Part shown: in pieces, positions 1 to 7,143 of the stretch
How positions within the stretch are numbered: the stretch's first letter is position 1
Layout of the letters: the number at the start of each line of letters is the position of its first letter
Source: Parabacteroides sp. PF5-6
GTDB taxonomy: Bacteria > Bacteroidota > Bacteroidia > Bacteroidales > Tannerellaceae
Length of the DNA stretch: 64,000 nucleotides
Direction of reading: 5' to 3'
Assembly (NCBI RefSeq): GCF_029504695.1
Contig: NZ_JAQFIN010000012.1
Coordinates: forward strand, 1 to 64,000
Made by a program: the position numbers and the translations under genes
The notes under the pieces: model-generated
Database searches by the model: none
The model's input: the letters and a program-made list of their open reading frames with translations, nothing else
Told to the model about the DNA's origin: nothing

Positions 1-81
1 AGAGAACTGCTTACCGAATTTCAAGTCAATTCAAAACAAAATGTCAAAGAGCAATTGGATTTATTTAATTCAAATTTTTAA
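1..81 (+). CDS. 3' end of an unidentified gene with clamp-binding-like tail
   Basis: Frame 1 is open from the window edge to TAA at 79-81, giving 26 C-terminal residues. The tail ends in QLDLF followed by NSNF. QLDLF matches the consensus bacterial beta-sliding-clamp-binding pentapeptide QL(S/D)LF, which is typically found at or near the C-terminus of polymerases, mismatch-repair and some mobile-element proteins. The body of the gene is outside the window, so identity cannot be given; a UmuC/Pol IV-type polymerase or an island replication protein would fit the motif. The next feature, the IS21 remnant, starts almost immediately on the opposite strand. Confidence 0.5.
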   Translation, partial: RELLTEFQVNSKQNVKEQLDLFNSNF

Positions 82-947
82 CGCATCAGTACTAAAGTCA
101 GATCATGGAACACCCGGTCTTCAAGTCGAGTATAGATACTGCGATAGATGAGTTTTACGGCCCCTTCTACCAGTGCTTTGTCACGTGGTTTGTAAGCACG
201 TGTGGGGATAACTGTGCAGCCGTAATGTTCGGCGAAGGATGCAAAGTCATCATTGATAATCGCTTCATACTTACTGCTCTTAGTCACGGCCGCCTTGAGG
301 TTGTCCGGCACAATGGCTTGAGGTACACCTTCAAAATAGAAGAATGCATGCTCACAGGCTGTAATCAAATCTTCCTTCTTTTGGCTATGGACCGCTTCTA
401 CATAAGTGAGCTGGCTACAAGGGAGAATGGCTACAAAAACCTCTACTTCGCTAATCTCACCGGTGGAACGGTCCACAAGAGAAAGCTTCTTGCCGGCAAA
501 GTCAATGAAGACTTTATCGCCCGCTTTATGTTCCAGGTGCATGATGGGGCGGGAACGCTGTTCATAACGCTGAATGTAACTGTTAAAGCGGGAACGGGCG
601 TAGCCGTCAGGGTGAAGAGTGAGGTATTCCGCGTGTAGCATCTCACGGGTAACTCCTTTTCGTTTAAGACGTTTACAGTAAGATGGAAGCAGTTTCTCCA
701 AATCCTGTTGACGTTTACATACAATCTCCTCTGAGGGCTTCTCATGGAATAGTTCTGCCAGTTCACTGTCGCTAAGTTCCAATGCTTCTTCATAGCTCAA
801 TTCCAATGTCTGGAACTTTTGAAGATACTTTTTGATTGTGTTACGGGACATACTGAGCATACTACTCATGGCTTTAGTCCCTTTTCCTTGTGCATAACAA
901 CGCAGCACTTGTCGAATCTTTTGCATACTAATTTGTTTATTGGCCAT
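78..947 (-). pseudogene. istA: IS21-family transposase IstA, C-terminally truncated
   Basis: 289 codons remain. The N-terminus has a helix-turn-helix (about residues 8-45, ending in SMSRNTIKKYL) and is followed by an rve-type DDE integrase core: first Asp in VFIDFAGK, second in VPDNLK, and the Glu in LVEGAVKLIYR. IstA proteins usually run to about 500 residues. Here the family-like sequence ends at RVFHDL near position 98, and six unrelated residues lead to the stop. No istB follows. The truncation point joins directly to the tail of the gene at 1-81, so the 3' half was lost by deletion or by another insertion. The DDE triad survives but the missing C-terminal half makes activity unlikely. 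Confidence 0.85.
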
Positions 948-1025
948 AAATCATGTTTTCTTAAAATCTGTTTAAAGGAACAACTTTAAGAAGGCTCAAT
1001 AACAACTAACAAATGACTCTTTCGA

Positions 1026-1092
1026 GGGGGCAATTTCAATTGGCAAACGGGGGCAATTTCAATTGGCAGAGAGGATCAGTTTTGATTGGCGA
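1026..1092. repeat. IS21-type terminal repeats (three tandem copies)
   Basis: Two identical 20-bp units GGGGGCAATTTCAATTGGCA lie at 1026-1045 and 1049-1068; a degenerate third unit GGATCAGTTTTGATTGGCGA lies at 1073-1092, followed by GGGGTCAA. IS21-family elements carry multiple transposase-binding repeats inside their ends, and these sit upstream of the istA remnant as expected, marking the surviving IS end at about 1100. The rest of 948-1264 has no gene that I can support. Confidence 0.7.
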
Positions 1093-1264
1093 ACAGGGGT
1101 CAACGAGGAGAGGATTTTCCACCTGCTCCTTTGATTCCTTCAATCAACGTTATGTTTCTCATAATATTATTGTTTTACAATCTAATGACATTATTAGATA
1201 TTACAGTTGATGTAACAAAGTATATGCCAAACAAAGTAATTGACATATTGACAGTGGAGATTTC

Positions 1265-1675
1265 CTAATTCAATGAACTACCACTCGTTGCTTGCTTTAT
1301 CAGGAACTGCTCAATAGTCAAGTTTTCTACATTCGTACCCTTACTTACCAGTGCATATTTATCGATAAGTTCTTTCAGGTATTTAGGAGGAAGATGCAGG
1401 TAAGCGAATAGATTTTCATGATAACTTAGCCGGAAACCAATCATCACACCGTCTTCCTCATCTTCGTGGTTGAGCATAAAGACGAAATAGTTCCCTTCTT
1501 TATCGGCTTCAATATTAAAAATAATCTCGACATCCGAAAGCTTCTGTACCGGAGGGTTATTCTCATCTAATACTTCGTATTCATAATCTATCCAACCAAG
1601 TTTACGGTAGGAGGTAAACAGCTCCCGAAGTTCATCAGTGCTCAGATGGGTTATATCGTAAAATACTTCAGCCAT
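1265..1675 (-). CDS. hypothetical protein, about 136 aa
   Basis: Unrecognised acidic soluble protein without signal peptide or membrane segment. I prefer the internal ATG at 1675 (MAEVFYDITHLS) because a near-consensus -7 box (TATCTTTA on the minus strand) lies about 20 nt upstream. An upstream ATG at 1738 in the same frame, preceded by a GGAG sequence, would add 21 hydrophobic, poorly conserved-looking residues and is the alternative. The gene is divergent from arsR and separated from the IS21 end by about 170 bp. It may be cargo of the accessory region; no function can be assigned. Confidence 0.6.
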   Translation of the reverse strand: MAEVFYDITHLSTDELRELFTSYRKLGWIDYEYEVLDENNPPVQKLSDVEIIFNIEADKEGNYFVFMLNHEDEEDGVMIGFRLSYHENLFAYLHLPPKYLKELIDKYALVSKGTNVENLTIEQFLIKQATSGSSLN

Positions 1676-1804
1676 AGTTTTATGGGATAAACTTTGTGTA
1701 AAGATACTATTTCTTTCCCGAATAACTATTAGCAGCATATCTCCGTTTTGTATGACCTACATTTATAATTCAACTCATGAAAACCTCATAATAGCAAAAA
1801 CACC

Positions 1805-1849
1805 ATTCGTAATCTTGCGAATTAAAAATCTATTCGTATATTTGCGAAC
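1805..1849 (+). promoter_or_regulatory. arsR promoter with two ArsR-like operators
   Basis: Two near-identical 18-bp dyads, ATTCGTAATCTTGCGAAT (1805-1822) and ATTCGTATATTTGCGAAC (1832-1849), are spaced 27 bp apart. The second contains a perfect Bacteroidota -7 box, TATATTTG (1837-1844), so a repressor bound there would block the polymerase. The placement 17 bp before the preferred arsR start and the recurrence of the dyad at 2209 support an autoregulatory ArsR site. Binding itself is inferred. Confidence 0.7.
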
Positions 1850-1865
1850 TGAAAATAATAAAGCA

Positions 1866-2186
1866 ATGCAAAAGCAAGAACTTACAAAGGAACAGGAACA
1901 GATAGCACGTTTTGCTAAAGCAATGGGACATCCCATACGGATTGCGATACTCCAGATGCTTGCCAGCCAGACATGCTGTTTTCACGGAGATATGTCGGAG
2001 TTACTGCCTATTGCCAAAAGTACCCTATCGCAACATTTGAATGAACTGAAAGATGCGGGATTGATACAGGGAGAGATTACACCTCCAACAGTTAAGTATT
2101 GTATCAATAAAGAAAATTGGGCTTTGGTAAAAGAACTGTTAGGCGGATTTATAGAAAGTGTCGCCACATCGAAAGGTGGCTGTTGA
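1866..2186 (+). CDS. arsR: ArsR/SmtB-family transcriptional repressor
   Basis: 106-residue winged-helix repressor expected to release DNA on binding As(III). The recognition helix is near LLPIAKSTLSQHLNELKDAG and the wing is in GEITPPTVKYCI. Cysteines are in SQTCCFHG on the helix where ArsR inducer-site cysteines occur, with a further Cys at the C-terminus (GGC). I chose ATG 1866 (MQKQELTKEQEQ) because the -7 box lies at 1837-1844; the longer in-frame ATG at 1752 would lie upstream of the promoter. It heads the arsenic operon and its own promoter holds two copies of the dyad it probably recognises. Confidence 0.9.
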   Translation: MQKQELTKEQEQIARFAKAMGHPIRIAILQMLASQTCCFHGDMSELLPIAKSTLSQHLNELKDAGLIQGEITPPTVKYCINKENWALVKELLGGFIESVATSKGGC

Positions 2187-2208
2187 CAGCTATTTTTTTG
2201 CCTGAAAT

Positions 2209-2226
2209 ATTCGTTGAATTACGAAC
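2209..2226 (+). promoter_or_regulatory. third ArsR-like operator, upstream of the thioredoxin lipoprotein gene
   Basis: ATTCGTTGAATTACGAAC has the same TTCGT half-site, with a perfect ACGAA partner, as the two operators before arsR. It lies in the 88-bp gap between arsR and the next gene, 48 bp before that start. No clear TAnnTTTG box overlaps it, so it may control a second promoter or act as a roadblock. Confidence 0.6.
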
Positions 2227-2274
2227 TACGAACAGGAGATATAAAGTTAAACGATAATTCAAAAAACAATCAAC

Positions 2275-2706
2275 ATGAAAAAAAGTATTCTATTCGGATT
2301 ACTGGTCTTATTACTGACCGCTTGTGGTGGTAAAACACAAAAAAACAATCAGGAATCATCCGGTGTAACGGAAACCAAAACGCAGTTTGCTGATGCTTCC
2401 ACTGTAAATGTTTACTATTTCCACGGTAAACAGCGTTGTAAAACCTGTATTGCAGTTGGTGATGTAACGGAAAAGACCATTAAAGAACTTTATGCAGACA
2501 ATTCACATGTAAAATTCATTGAAGTAAAGACTGATGAAGAACAAAATGCTTCGCTCGTAGAAAAGTATGAAGTAACGTGGAATGCCCTCATAATCACTAA
2601 AGGGGACAACTCCATCGATATTACCGACAAGGCATTTGCCAACGCTGTGAATAGTCCTGAAAACCTTAAAGACCTTATTAAAACCGAAGTCGATAAAAGG
2701 TTATGA
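2275..2706 (+). CDS. thioredoxin-fold lipoprotein of the ars operon
   Basis: 143 residues. The N-terminus is a lipoprotein signal with lipobox LLTAC. The mature part has YYFHGKQRCKTC, a CxxC redox motif on the first strand-helix of a thioredoxin-like fold, and a later strand around NALIITKGD. It probably acts at the periplasmic face as a thiol partner for the membrane protein encoded next, whose start overlaps its stop by 4 nt (ATGATGG at 2703). Related genes occur with ArsG-type permeases in Bacteroidota arsenic operons (family knowledge). Its exact electron donor or substrate is not known. Confidence 0.8.
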   Translation: MKKSILFGLLVLLLTACGGKTQKNNQESSGVTETKTQFADASTVNVYYFHGKQRCKTCIAVGDVTEKTIKELYADNSHVKFIEVKTDEEQNASLVEKYEVTWNALIITKGDNSIDITDKAFANAVNSPENLKDLIKTEVDKRL

Positions 2707-3404
2707 TGGAGTTTTTACAAAATCTTGTCGATGGATCAAACTGGCCGATACTAACAGCGTTCGTATTAGGCTTAATGACCGCCATTAGTCCTTGTCCGTT
2801 GGCGACGAACATCACAGCAACCGCCTATTTGAGCAAAGATATAGGAGTGAAACACCGTGTGTTATTCAACGGATTGTTCTATACGCTTGGACGGATGTTC
2901 ACTTATACAGCACTCGGACTTATATTTTATTTTGGTGCGAGCCAGTTTCAGATAGCACGGCTATTACAAAATATCGGTGGTATGTGGTTGGGTATAGCAC
3001 TTATAGTAATCGGAATTTTGATGCTTGACGTAATCAAATGGAATATTCCGGGAATGGGGAAGCTCACTTCTAAACTTGAAAAGAAAGAAGGAAAGAAAAA
3101 CTATCTTGATGCTTTTTTACTCGGATTATTATTTGCACTCGCCTTTTGCCCTTATAGCGGGGTACTTTATTTCGGCGGTCTGATTCCTATAACTATCGCC
3201 AGTCCGTCAGGGCTATTACTTCCTCCTGTATTTGCCATAGCGACAGGATTACCCGTTATCATCATAGCATGGCTATTGGCATACAGTGTCAGCAATGTTG
3301 GGAAGTTCTACAATAAAATGAATGTCTTTCAAAAATGGTTTAAGCGTATAGTCGCTGCCGTATTTATCATGGTTGGGATTTATTACGTCATAACAAGTAT
3401 TTAG
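2703..3404 (+). CDS. ArsG-type / CcdA-DsbD-like arsenical efflux permease
   Basis: 233 residues with about six membrane helices. It resembles the CcdA/DsbD transmembrane domain: paired positions TAISPCPLATN in helix 1 and ALAFCPYSGV in helix 4 each hold a Cys-Pro, the hallmark of thiol electron transfer across the membrane. NCBI families of this type in Bacteroidota ars operons are named aromatic aminobenzylarsenical efflux permease, ArsG family; I make that link from memory. Translational coupling with the upstream thioredoxin lipoprotein and the small thioredoxin downstream suggests the three form a thiol relay or a thiol-dependent efflux unit. Confidence 0.8.
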   Translation: MMEFLQNLVDGSNWPILTAFVLGLMTAISPCPLATNITATAYLSKDIGVKHRVLFNGLFYTLGRMFTYTALGLIFYFGASQFQIARLLQNIGGMWLGIALIVIGILMLDVIKWNIPGMGKLTSKLEKKEGKKNYLDAFLLGLLFALAFCPYSGVLYFGGLIPITIASPSGLLLPPVFAIATGLPVIIIAWLLAYSVSNVGKFYNKMNVFQKWFKRIVAAVFIMVGIYYVITSI

Positions 3405-3427
3405 GAACAATTTTAATATATCAAGAT

Positions 3428-3661
3428 ATGGAAATCATCGTATTGGGTACAGGTTGTGCCAAATGTAAAACAACCTACGAAACAGTAAAGAAAGTAATTG
3501 AAGAAAACAATCTGGACATAAATCTTACTAAGCAGGAAGATATTATGGAAATCATGAAATATAACGTGATGAGTTTGCCGGGCATAGTTGTCGACGGCGA
3601 AGTGAAAATCAAAGGTCATGTACCTTCCGAAAGCGAAATCCGCAAGTTATTGGGAGTATAA
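3428..3661 (+). CDS. small thioredoxin / glutaredoxin-like protein
   Basis: 77 residues of the TM0996/MTH895 redox-disulfide family. The active site is GTGCAKCK near residues 7-14 (CxxC), and the cis-proline region is in MSLPGIVVDGEV. No signal peptide, so cytoplasmic. It sits 23 bp after the ArsG-type permease and 11 bp before the ArsP-type permease, and may supply electrons to either or to arsenate reductase. Confidence 0.85.
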   Translation: MEIIVLGTGCAKCKTTYETVKKVIEENNLDINLTKQEDIMEIMKYNVMSLPGIVVDGEVKIKGHVPSESEIRKLLGV

Positions 3662-3672
3662 CAACGTTACAC

Positions 3673-5016
3673 ATGGAAACTAAAAAAGAGTTGAAAATCC
3701 TTCTTTGGATGGTTGTCATTTTTGCCGGAGTATTTTTCCTGCCGTTGGGAAGTGAGCGGTTTATGACAGCAATTGATTCGACACTCGACTTATCGAAATG
3801 GTACGCACAGGAACACGTTGTCATGTGCCTTCTGCCTGCTTTCTTTATCGCAGGCGTGATAGCCGTTTTTATCAGTCAGGGTGCGGTATTGAAGTATTTT
3901 GGAGCAAACGCTAAAAAATGGTTATCCTACACAGTTGCTGCCGTTTCGGGTGCTATTCTGGCGGTATGCTCCTGCACTATTCTGCCATTGTTTACCAGTA
4001 TCTACAAACGTGGAGCCGGATTAGGGCCTGCTATTGCATTCCTGTATTCAGGACCAGCAATCAGCATTCTGTCTATTATTCTCACATGGCGTATTCTTGG
4101 GGTGGAAATGGGCATTGCCCGTATGATTGGGGCAGTTACATTTTCGGTTATTATCGGACTGGTGATGTCGTTTATCTATCGTAAAGAGGAAAAAGCGAAA
4201 AAAGAAGAACTAATGAATATCGAAGCTCCTCCTGCTAAACGCCCGATGTCGAAAACTATGTTTCATTTCTTTACGTTGGTATTTATCCTTGTCTTTGCTA
4301 ATTGGGGCGCTCCAGCTGCCGATGATACTTCAAGTATATGGTTCTATATCTTTACTTATAAATGGTATATCACAGGGCTATTGGCTCTTATGCTTGCCTA
4401 TTCCCTGATAGCCATATTAAAGATTAAATGGCAATGGGTAGTGGCAGGTACTTTAGTTACTGGGTTATCTGCGTTTCTGGCATATCAATTCGTGCCGAAC
4501 CCAAAACTGGTTCCGCTTGTTCCGATGGTAGTCGGTATTGTTTCACTATCACTTATGACGTTGTTCGATAAACGCGATCCCGAAAACAAAGAATGGACAC
4601 TATCAGCTTGGGGATTCGCCAAACAGATAATGCCGTTACTTGCTATCGGAGTGGTTACGGCAGGTTTCCTGCTTGGTTCTACCCACGATAATACTGCGAT
4701 TGCGGGTGTGATACCCAATGAATGGATTGAATGGGCAGTTGGTGGAAACTCTCTATTGTCGAACTTCTTTGCCAGTTTTACAGGAGCGTTCATGTATTTC
4801 GCCACATTGACCGAAGTACCGATTATTCAAGGCTTGCTTGCTTCCGGTATGGGAAAAGGACCGGCATTAGCTCTGCTTCTGGCAGGCCCTTCGCTTTCTT
4901 TACCGAATATGCTCGTTATACGGGGTGTTATGGGTACGCAAAAGACGGTTGTCTATGTAACATTGGTAATCATTATGGCTACTATCTCCGGTCTGGTTTA
5001 TGGAACATTTTTTTAA
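3673..5016 (+). CDS. ArsP-type permease (organoarsenical/metal efflux)
   Basis: 447 residues with roughly ten membrane helices and a charged cytoplasmic loop around residues 170-195 (RKEEKAKKEEL). The motif AVCSCTILPLFTSIYKRGAG is the CxC-containing signature of the ArsP/DUF318 permease family, and a related repeat with AGPSLSLPNMLVI occurs in the second half, as in the internally duplicated family. ArsP exports trivalent methylated or aromatic arsenicals; substrate in this case is inferred from the operon. It lies 11 bp after the small thioredoxin and 12 bp before arsC. Confidence 0.85.
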   Translation: METKKELKILLWMVVIFAGVFFLPLGSERFMTAIDSTLDLSKWYAQEHVVMCLLPAFFIAGVIAVFISQGAVLKYFGANAKKWLSYTVAAVSGAILAVCSCTILPLFTSIYKRGAGLGPAIAFLYSGPAISILSIILTWRILGVEMGIARMIGAVTFSVIIGLVMSFIYRKEEKAKKEELMNIEAPPAKRPMSKTMFHFFTLVFILVFANWGAPAADDTSSIWFYIFTYKWYITGLLALMLAYSLIAILKIKWQWVVAGTLVTGLSAFLAYQFVPNPKLVPLVPMVVGIVSLSLMTLFDKRDPENKEWTLSAWGFAKQIMPLLAIGVVTAGFLLGSTHDNTAIAGVIPNEWIEWAVGGNSLLSNFFASFTGAFMYFATLTEVPIIQGLLASGMGKGPALALLLAGPSLSLPNMLVIRGVMGTQKTVVYVTLVIIMATISGLVYGTFF

Positions 5017-5028
5017 GAATACAACACA

Positions 5029-5487
5029 ATGAAAATATTGATTTTATGTACAGGAAATAGCTGTCGCAGCCAAATGGCTCACGGTTTCCTACAATCGTTT
5101 GATAAAGGGATTGAAGTTTATTCAGCGGGAACAGAACCTGCAAAGGAAGTAAACTCGATGGCTATCGAAGTAATGGCTGAAGCCGGAGTGGATATTAGTA
5201 ACCATACTCCGCATGATGTCAGGGAGTATATCAATCAAGCGTGGGATTATGTAATAACCGTTTGTGATGAAGCCAATGAAACCTGTCCTGTTTTTATTGG
5301 AAAGGTGGAACAACGCTTGCACTTCGGCTTTCGTGATCCGTCGAAAGCGGAAGGTACACCGGAATTTATTAAAGACCAGTTTCTCCGAACGAGGTTTGAG
5401 ATTAAGAATAAGTTTTCCGAATTTTACATTACACAGATATTAAAAAAAGAAATGCCTAAATGTGCCTGCTCCGGCGAATGGGAATAA
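5029..5487 (+). CDS. arsC: thioredoxin-coupled arsenate reductase
   Basis: 152 residues of the low-molecular-weight phosphatase-type ArsC. The P-loop is C7-TGNSC-R13 (CX5R), the redox relay cysteines are C79 and C86 in VCDEANETC, and the general-acid Asp is D103 in FRDPSKAEG. This matches the Staphylococcus-type enzyme, which passes a disulfide from the P-loop Cys to the relay pair and is recycled by thioredoxin. It converts As(V) to As(III) for export. The C-terminus adds a Cys-rich CACSGEWE not essential in the family. Start at ATG 5029 fits family length. Confidence 0.93.
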   Translation: MKILILCTGNSCRSQMAHGFLQSFDKGIEVYSAGTEPAKEVNSMAIEVMAEAGVDISNHTPHDVREYINQAWDYVITVCDEANETCPVFIGKVEQRLHFGFRDPSKAEGTPEFIKDQFLRTRFEIKNKFSEFYITQILKKEMPKCACSGEWE

Positions 5488-5502
5488 AAACAACAATAGG
5501 TT

Positions 5503-5829
5503 ATGAATGAGTTATTTGAAAAAGGAGCCATCCTAAATATGGCAGAAATGGTTGAATACTCAACCGGTGGTGTTATCAGTAAACAGGTATTGAAAAATGA
5601 TGCTGGAAACATAACCCTCTTTTCGTTCGATAAAGGACAGGGATTAAGCGAACATACTGCACCGTTTGATGCTATGGTAGAAATTTTAGATGGAGAAGCT
5701 GAAATTTCAATAGCAGGCAAACCGTTAGTGCTGGTTACAGGTCAGTATGTAATTATGCCTGCGGGTATTCCTCATGCTTTGTATGCAAGCAAACAGTTTA
5801 AGATGTTGCTTACTATGATTAAAGGGTAA
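5503..5829 (+). CDS. cupin-domain protein
   Basis: 108 residues, a single-domain cupin. The two conserved motifs are visible: GLSEHTAPFDAMVEILDGEAE (metal-binding His and Glu) and YVIMPAGIPHALYA (second His). Small cupins of this kind are frequent last genes of redox or detoxification operons in Bacteroidota; no substrate can be given. It lies 15 bp after arsC and is the last gene of the arsenic operon, followed by a bidirectional hairpin. Confidence 0.8.
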   Translation: MNELFEKGAILNMAEMVEYSTGGVISKQVLKNDAGNITLFSFDKGQGLSEHTAPFDAMVEILDGEAEISIAGKPLVLVTGQYVIMPAGIPHALYASKQFKMLLTMIKG

Positions 5830-5961
5830 AGGAGTAGAAACTGAATGTATATCACATCAGGTGATAAGCTTTATTTTAGGAAAAGTATGAGAAAAACTAT
5901 CGTTTTTCTTTTGGTTTTTTGCTTCTTTTTTGACCGCTCAGGCTCACTGTAAAAAGAAGTC

Positions 5962-5979
5962 GGGCGGAAAAATCCGCCC
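5962..5979. terminator. convergent hairpin terminator
   Basis: GGGCGGA (5962-5968) pairs with TCCGCCC (5973-5979) across a 4-nt A-rich loop. It lies between the end of the rightward arsenic operon and the end of the leftward mobile module, so it can serve both. A near-copy of the stem lies at 6911-6928. The rest of 5830-5984 has no supported gene. Confidence 0.6.
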
Positions 5980-5984
5980 TTTGG

Positions 5985-6650
5985 TTACTTTATTTCGGAG
6001 ACATACCAACTGTCTTGATACTTGTCGCCAATCAGGTTAAAAACGCCTGATAATCCGCTATCGTTGGCGTGTTTCTTGGCTTCGCTGATTGTGCCGAACT
6101 CGCCTAATTTATTGAAGCCGATAAATAGTTTGTATCTATTGCTGTTCTCCTTATGTTTCTTAACTTCTTCCTGTAACATGGCATACATTTTTTGATAATT
6201 TACTTTCTTCTGTTCTAATTTGCCGTAAGCCTTCAATAACTGTTCGTCCGTATCTATATTGAAAAACAGGTCATTGTGTTTTTTGTAGTCAATATATCGG
6301 GCAATGGCTCTTTCGACTTTGGTAATCTGTGCTTTTGCCGATGCGACTTTACCTAACAAAAAATCAAAACCAGTCTGTAAGCCTGTACGCTTGTCATAAT
6401 AACAATGACATATCTGAACTCTTTTTCTCGGATATTTGCACACTAACTTTGCCTTACGCCATTCTATAAGCCACCGCCAACGGTCTAACATATCACGGGG
6501 GATGTCTATTTTGTGTAAGACTTCCCGGCTTCTGTCCTCGTGGCGAATTTCAAAAGTGATATATACCCAATGTTCAATACCCAGTTCTCGTTCCGCTTTT
6601 GCAAGGTCTTTCGCATACTGCATCCAATCGTCCATTTTTTCCTGTGCCAT
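5985..6650 (-). CDS. hypothetical protein of the mobile module
   Basis: 221 residues, soluble, highly charged, with a predicted helical middle (about residues 95-170) and a C-terminal SPOR-like-sized segment (ISEAKKHANDSG, then a strand ending YVSEIK). No family recognised. It is the last gene of a leftward series that includes PcfJ- and PcfK-like genes, separated from the preceding gene by 11 bp, so it is probably transfer- or maintenance-associated cargo. Confidence 0.7.
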   Translation of the reverse strand: MAQEKMDDWMQYAKDLAKAERELGIEHWVYITFEIRHEDRSREVLHKIDIPRDMLDRWRWLIEWRKAKLVCKYPRKRVQICHCYYDKRTGLQTGFDFLLGKVASAKAQITKVERAIARYIDYKKHNDLFFNIDTDEQLLKAYGKLEQKKVNYQKMYAMLQEEVKKHKENSNRYKLFIGFNKLGEFGTISEAKKHANDSGLSGVFNLIGDKYQDSWYVSEIK

Positions 6651-6661
6651 GATATTACTTA

Positions 6662-6895
6662 TTAGCTGTTATAAATCCGCTGTATTTCTTCGCCTATCTT
6701 TGCCAACGCTTTGCGTTGTTCATTGGTAAGGAGTAATATAAAATCATCGTTGCTATACCATTCTCCGCTATTTTCCTGCTCCCGAAAACATCGCCTGTTG
6801 GCGGTATCAACAACTGCCAACATTACATCTACTTCAAGAGGAGTCAGTCCGCTGATTGTGCAGGTTGTGTTTGCTTTATTTATTTTCAATTTCAT
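6662..6895 (-). CDS. small hypothetical protein
   Basis: 77 residues, soluble. It reads as a short strand region followed by helices (LTPLEVDVMLAVVDTANRR and LLTNEQRKALAKIGEEIQRI). No known domain was recognised. It belongs to the same leftward gene series; a stable GC hairpin (6911-6928) separates it from the gene upstream. Confidence 0.65.
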   Translation of the reverse strand: MKLKINKANTTCTISGLTPLEVDVMLAVVDTANRRCFREQENSGEWYSNDDFILLLTNEQRKALAKIGEEIQRIYNS

Positions 6896-6910
6896 TGCTT
6901 TGGATGTTGT

Positions 6911-6928
6911 GGGCGGATTGCTCCGCCC
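6911..6928. terminator. GC-rich hairpin, near-copy of the one at 5962
   Basis: GGGCGGA (6911-6917) and TCCGCCC (6922-6928) form the same 7-bp stem as the hairpin at 5962-5979, and both are followed by a near-identical TATGGTTACT/TTTGGTTACT stretch. It sits between two genes of the leftward module and could attenuate or process the transcript. Confidence 0.5.
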
Positions 6929-6936
6929 TATGGTTA

Positions 6937-7143
6937 CTATCGTTCAACAATCTCTAAGTTTTCGTTTTTCAAGAATTTCCTGCCACATTCGCAAATGACA
7001 TGGGTATCAGTTATGCGAGTGATAACTCGTGTGATACTTTCGTGGCAGATATATGGCTTTCCGTTAAAAAAGCCATTTTCTAAGTCGCCCAAAATGTGGC
7101 AATACTTGCCGATTAAATTCTCGTTTACTTCTGTTGTTTTCAT
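6937..7143 (-). CDS. small hypothetical protein with CxC/C motif
   Basis: 68 residues, soluble, mixed strand and turn content (ITRITDTHVICECGRKFLKN). The CEC pair could bind metal but this is not established. The start codon ATG overlaps the stop of the PcfJ-like gene by 4 nt, so the two are translationally coupled. Confidence 0.65.
   Translation of the reverse strand: MKTTEVNENLIGKYCHILGDLENGFFNGKPYICHESITRVITRITDTHVICECGRKFLKNENLEIVER

Noticed and set aside
105-638. 177-codon frame on the plus strand opposite istA
   Set aside because: It is fully antisense to the recognisable IstA DDE domain and has no homology-like content.
5887-5951. Short frame starting MRKTIVFLLVF
   Set aside because: It would encode only about 20 residues after a hydrophobic start, then stop; possibly a remnant but not supportable.
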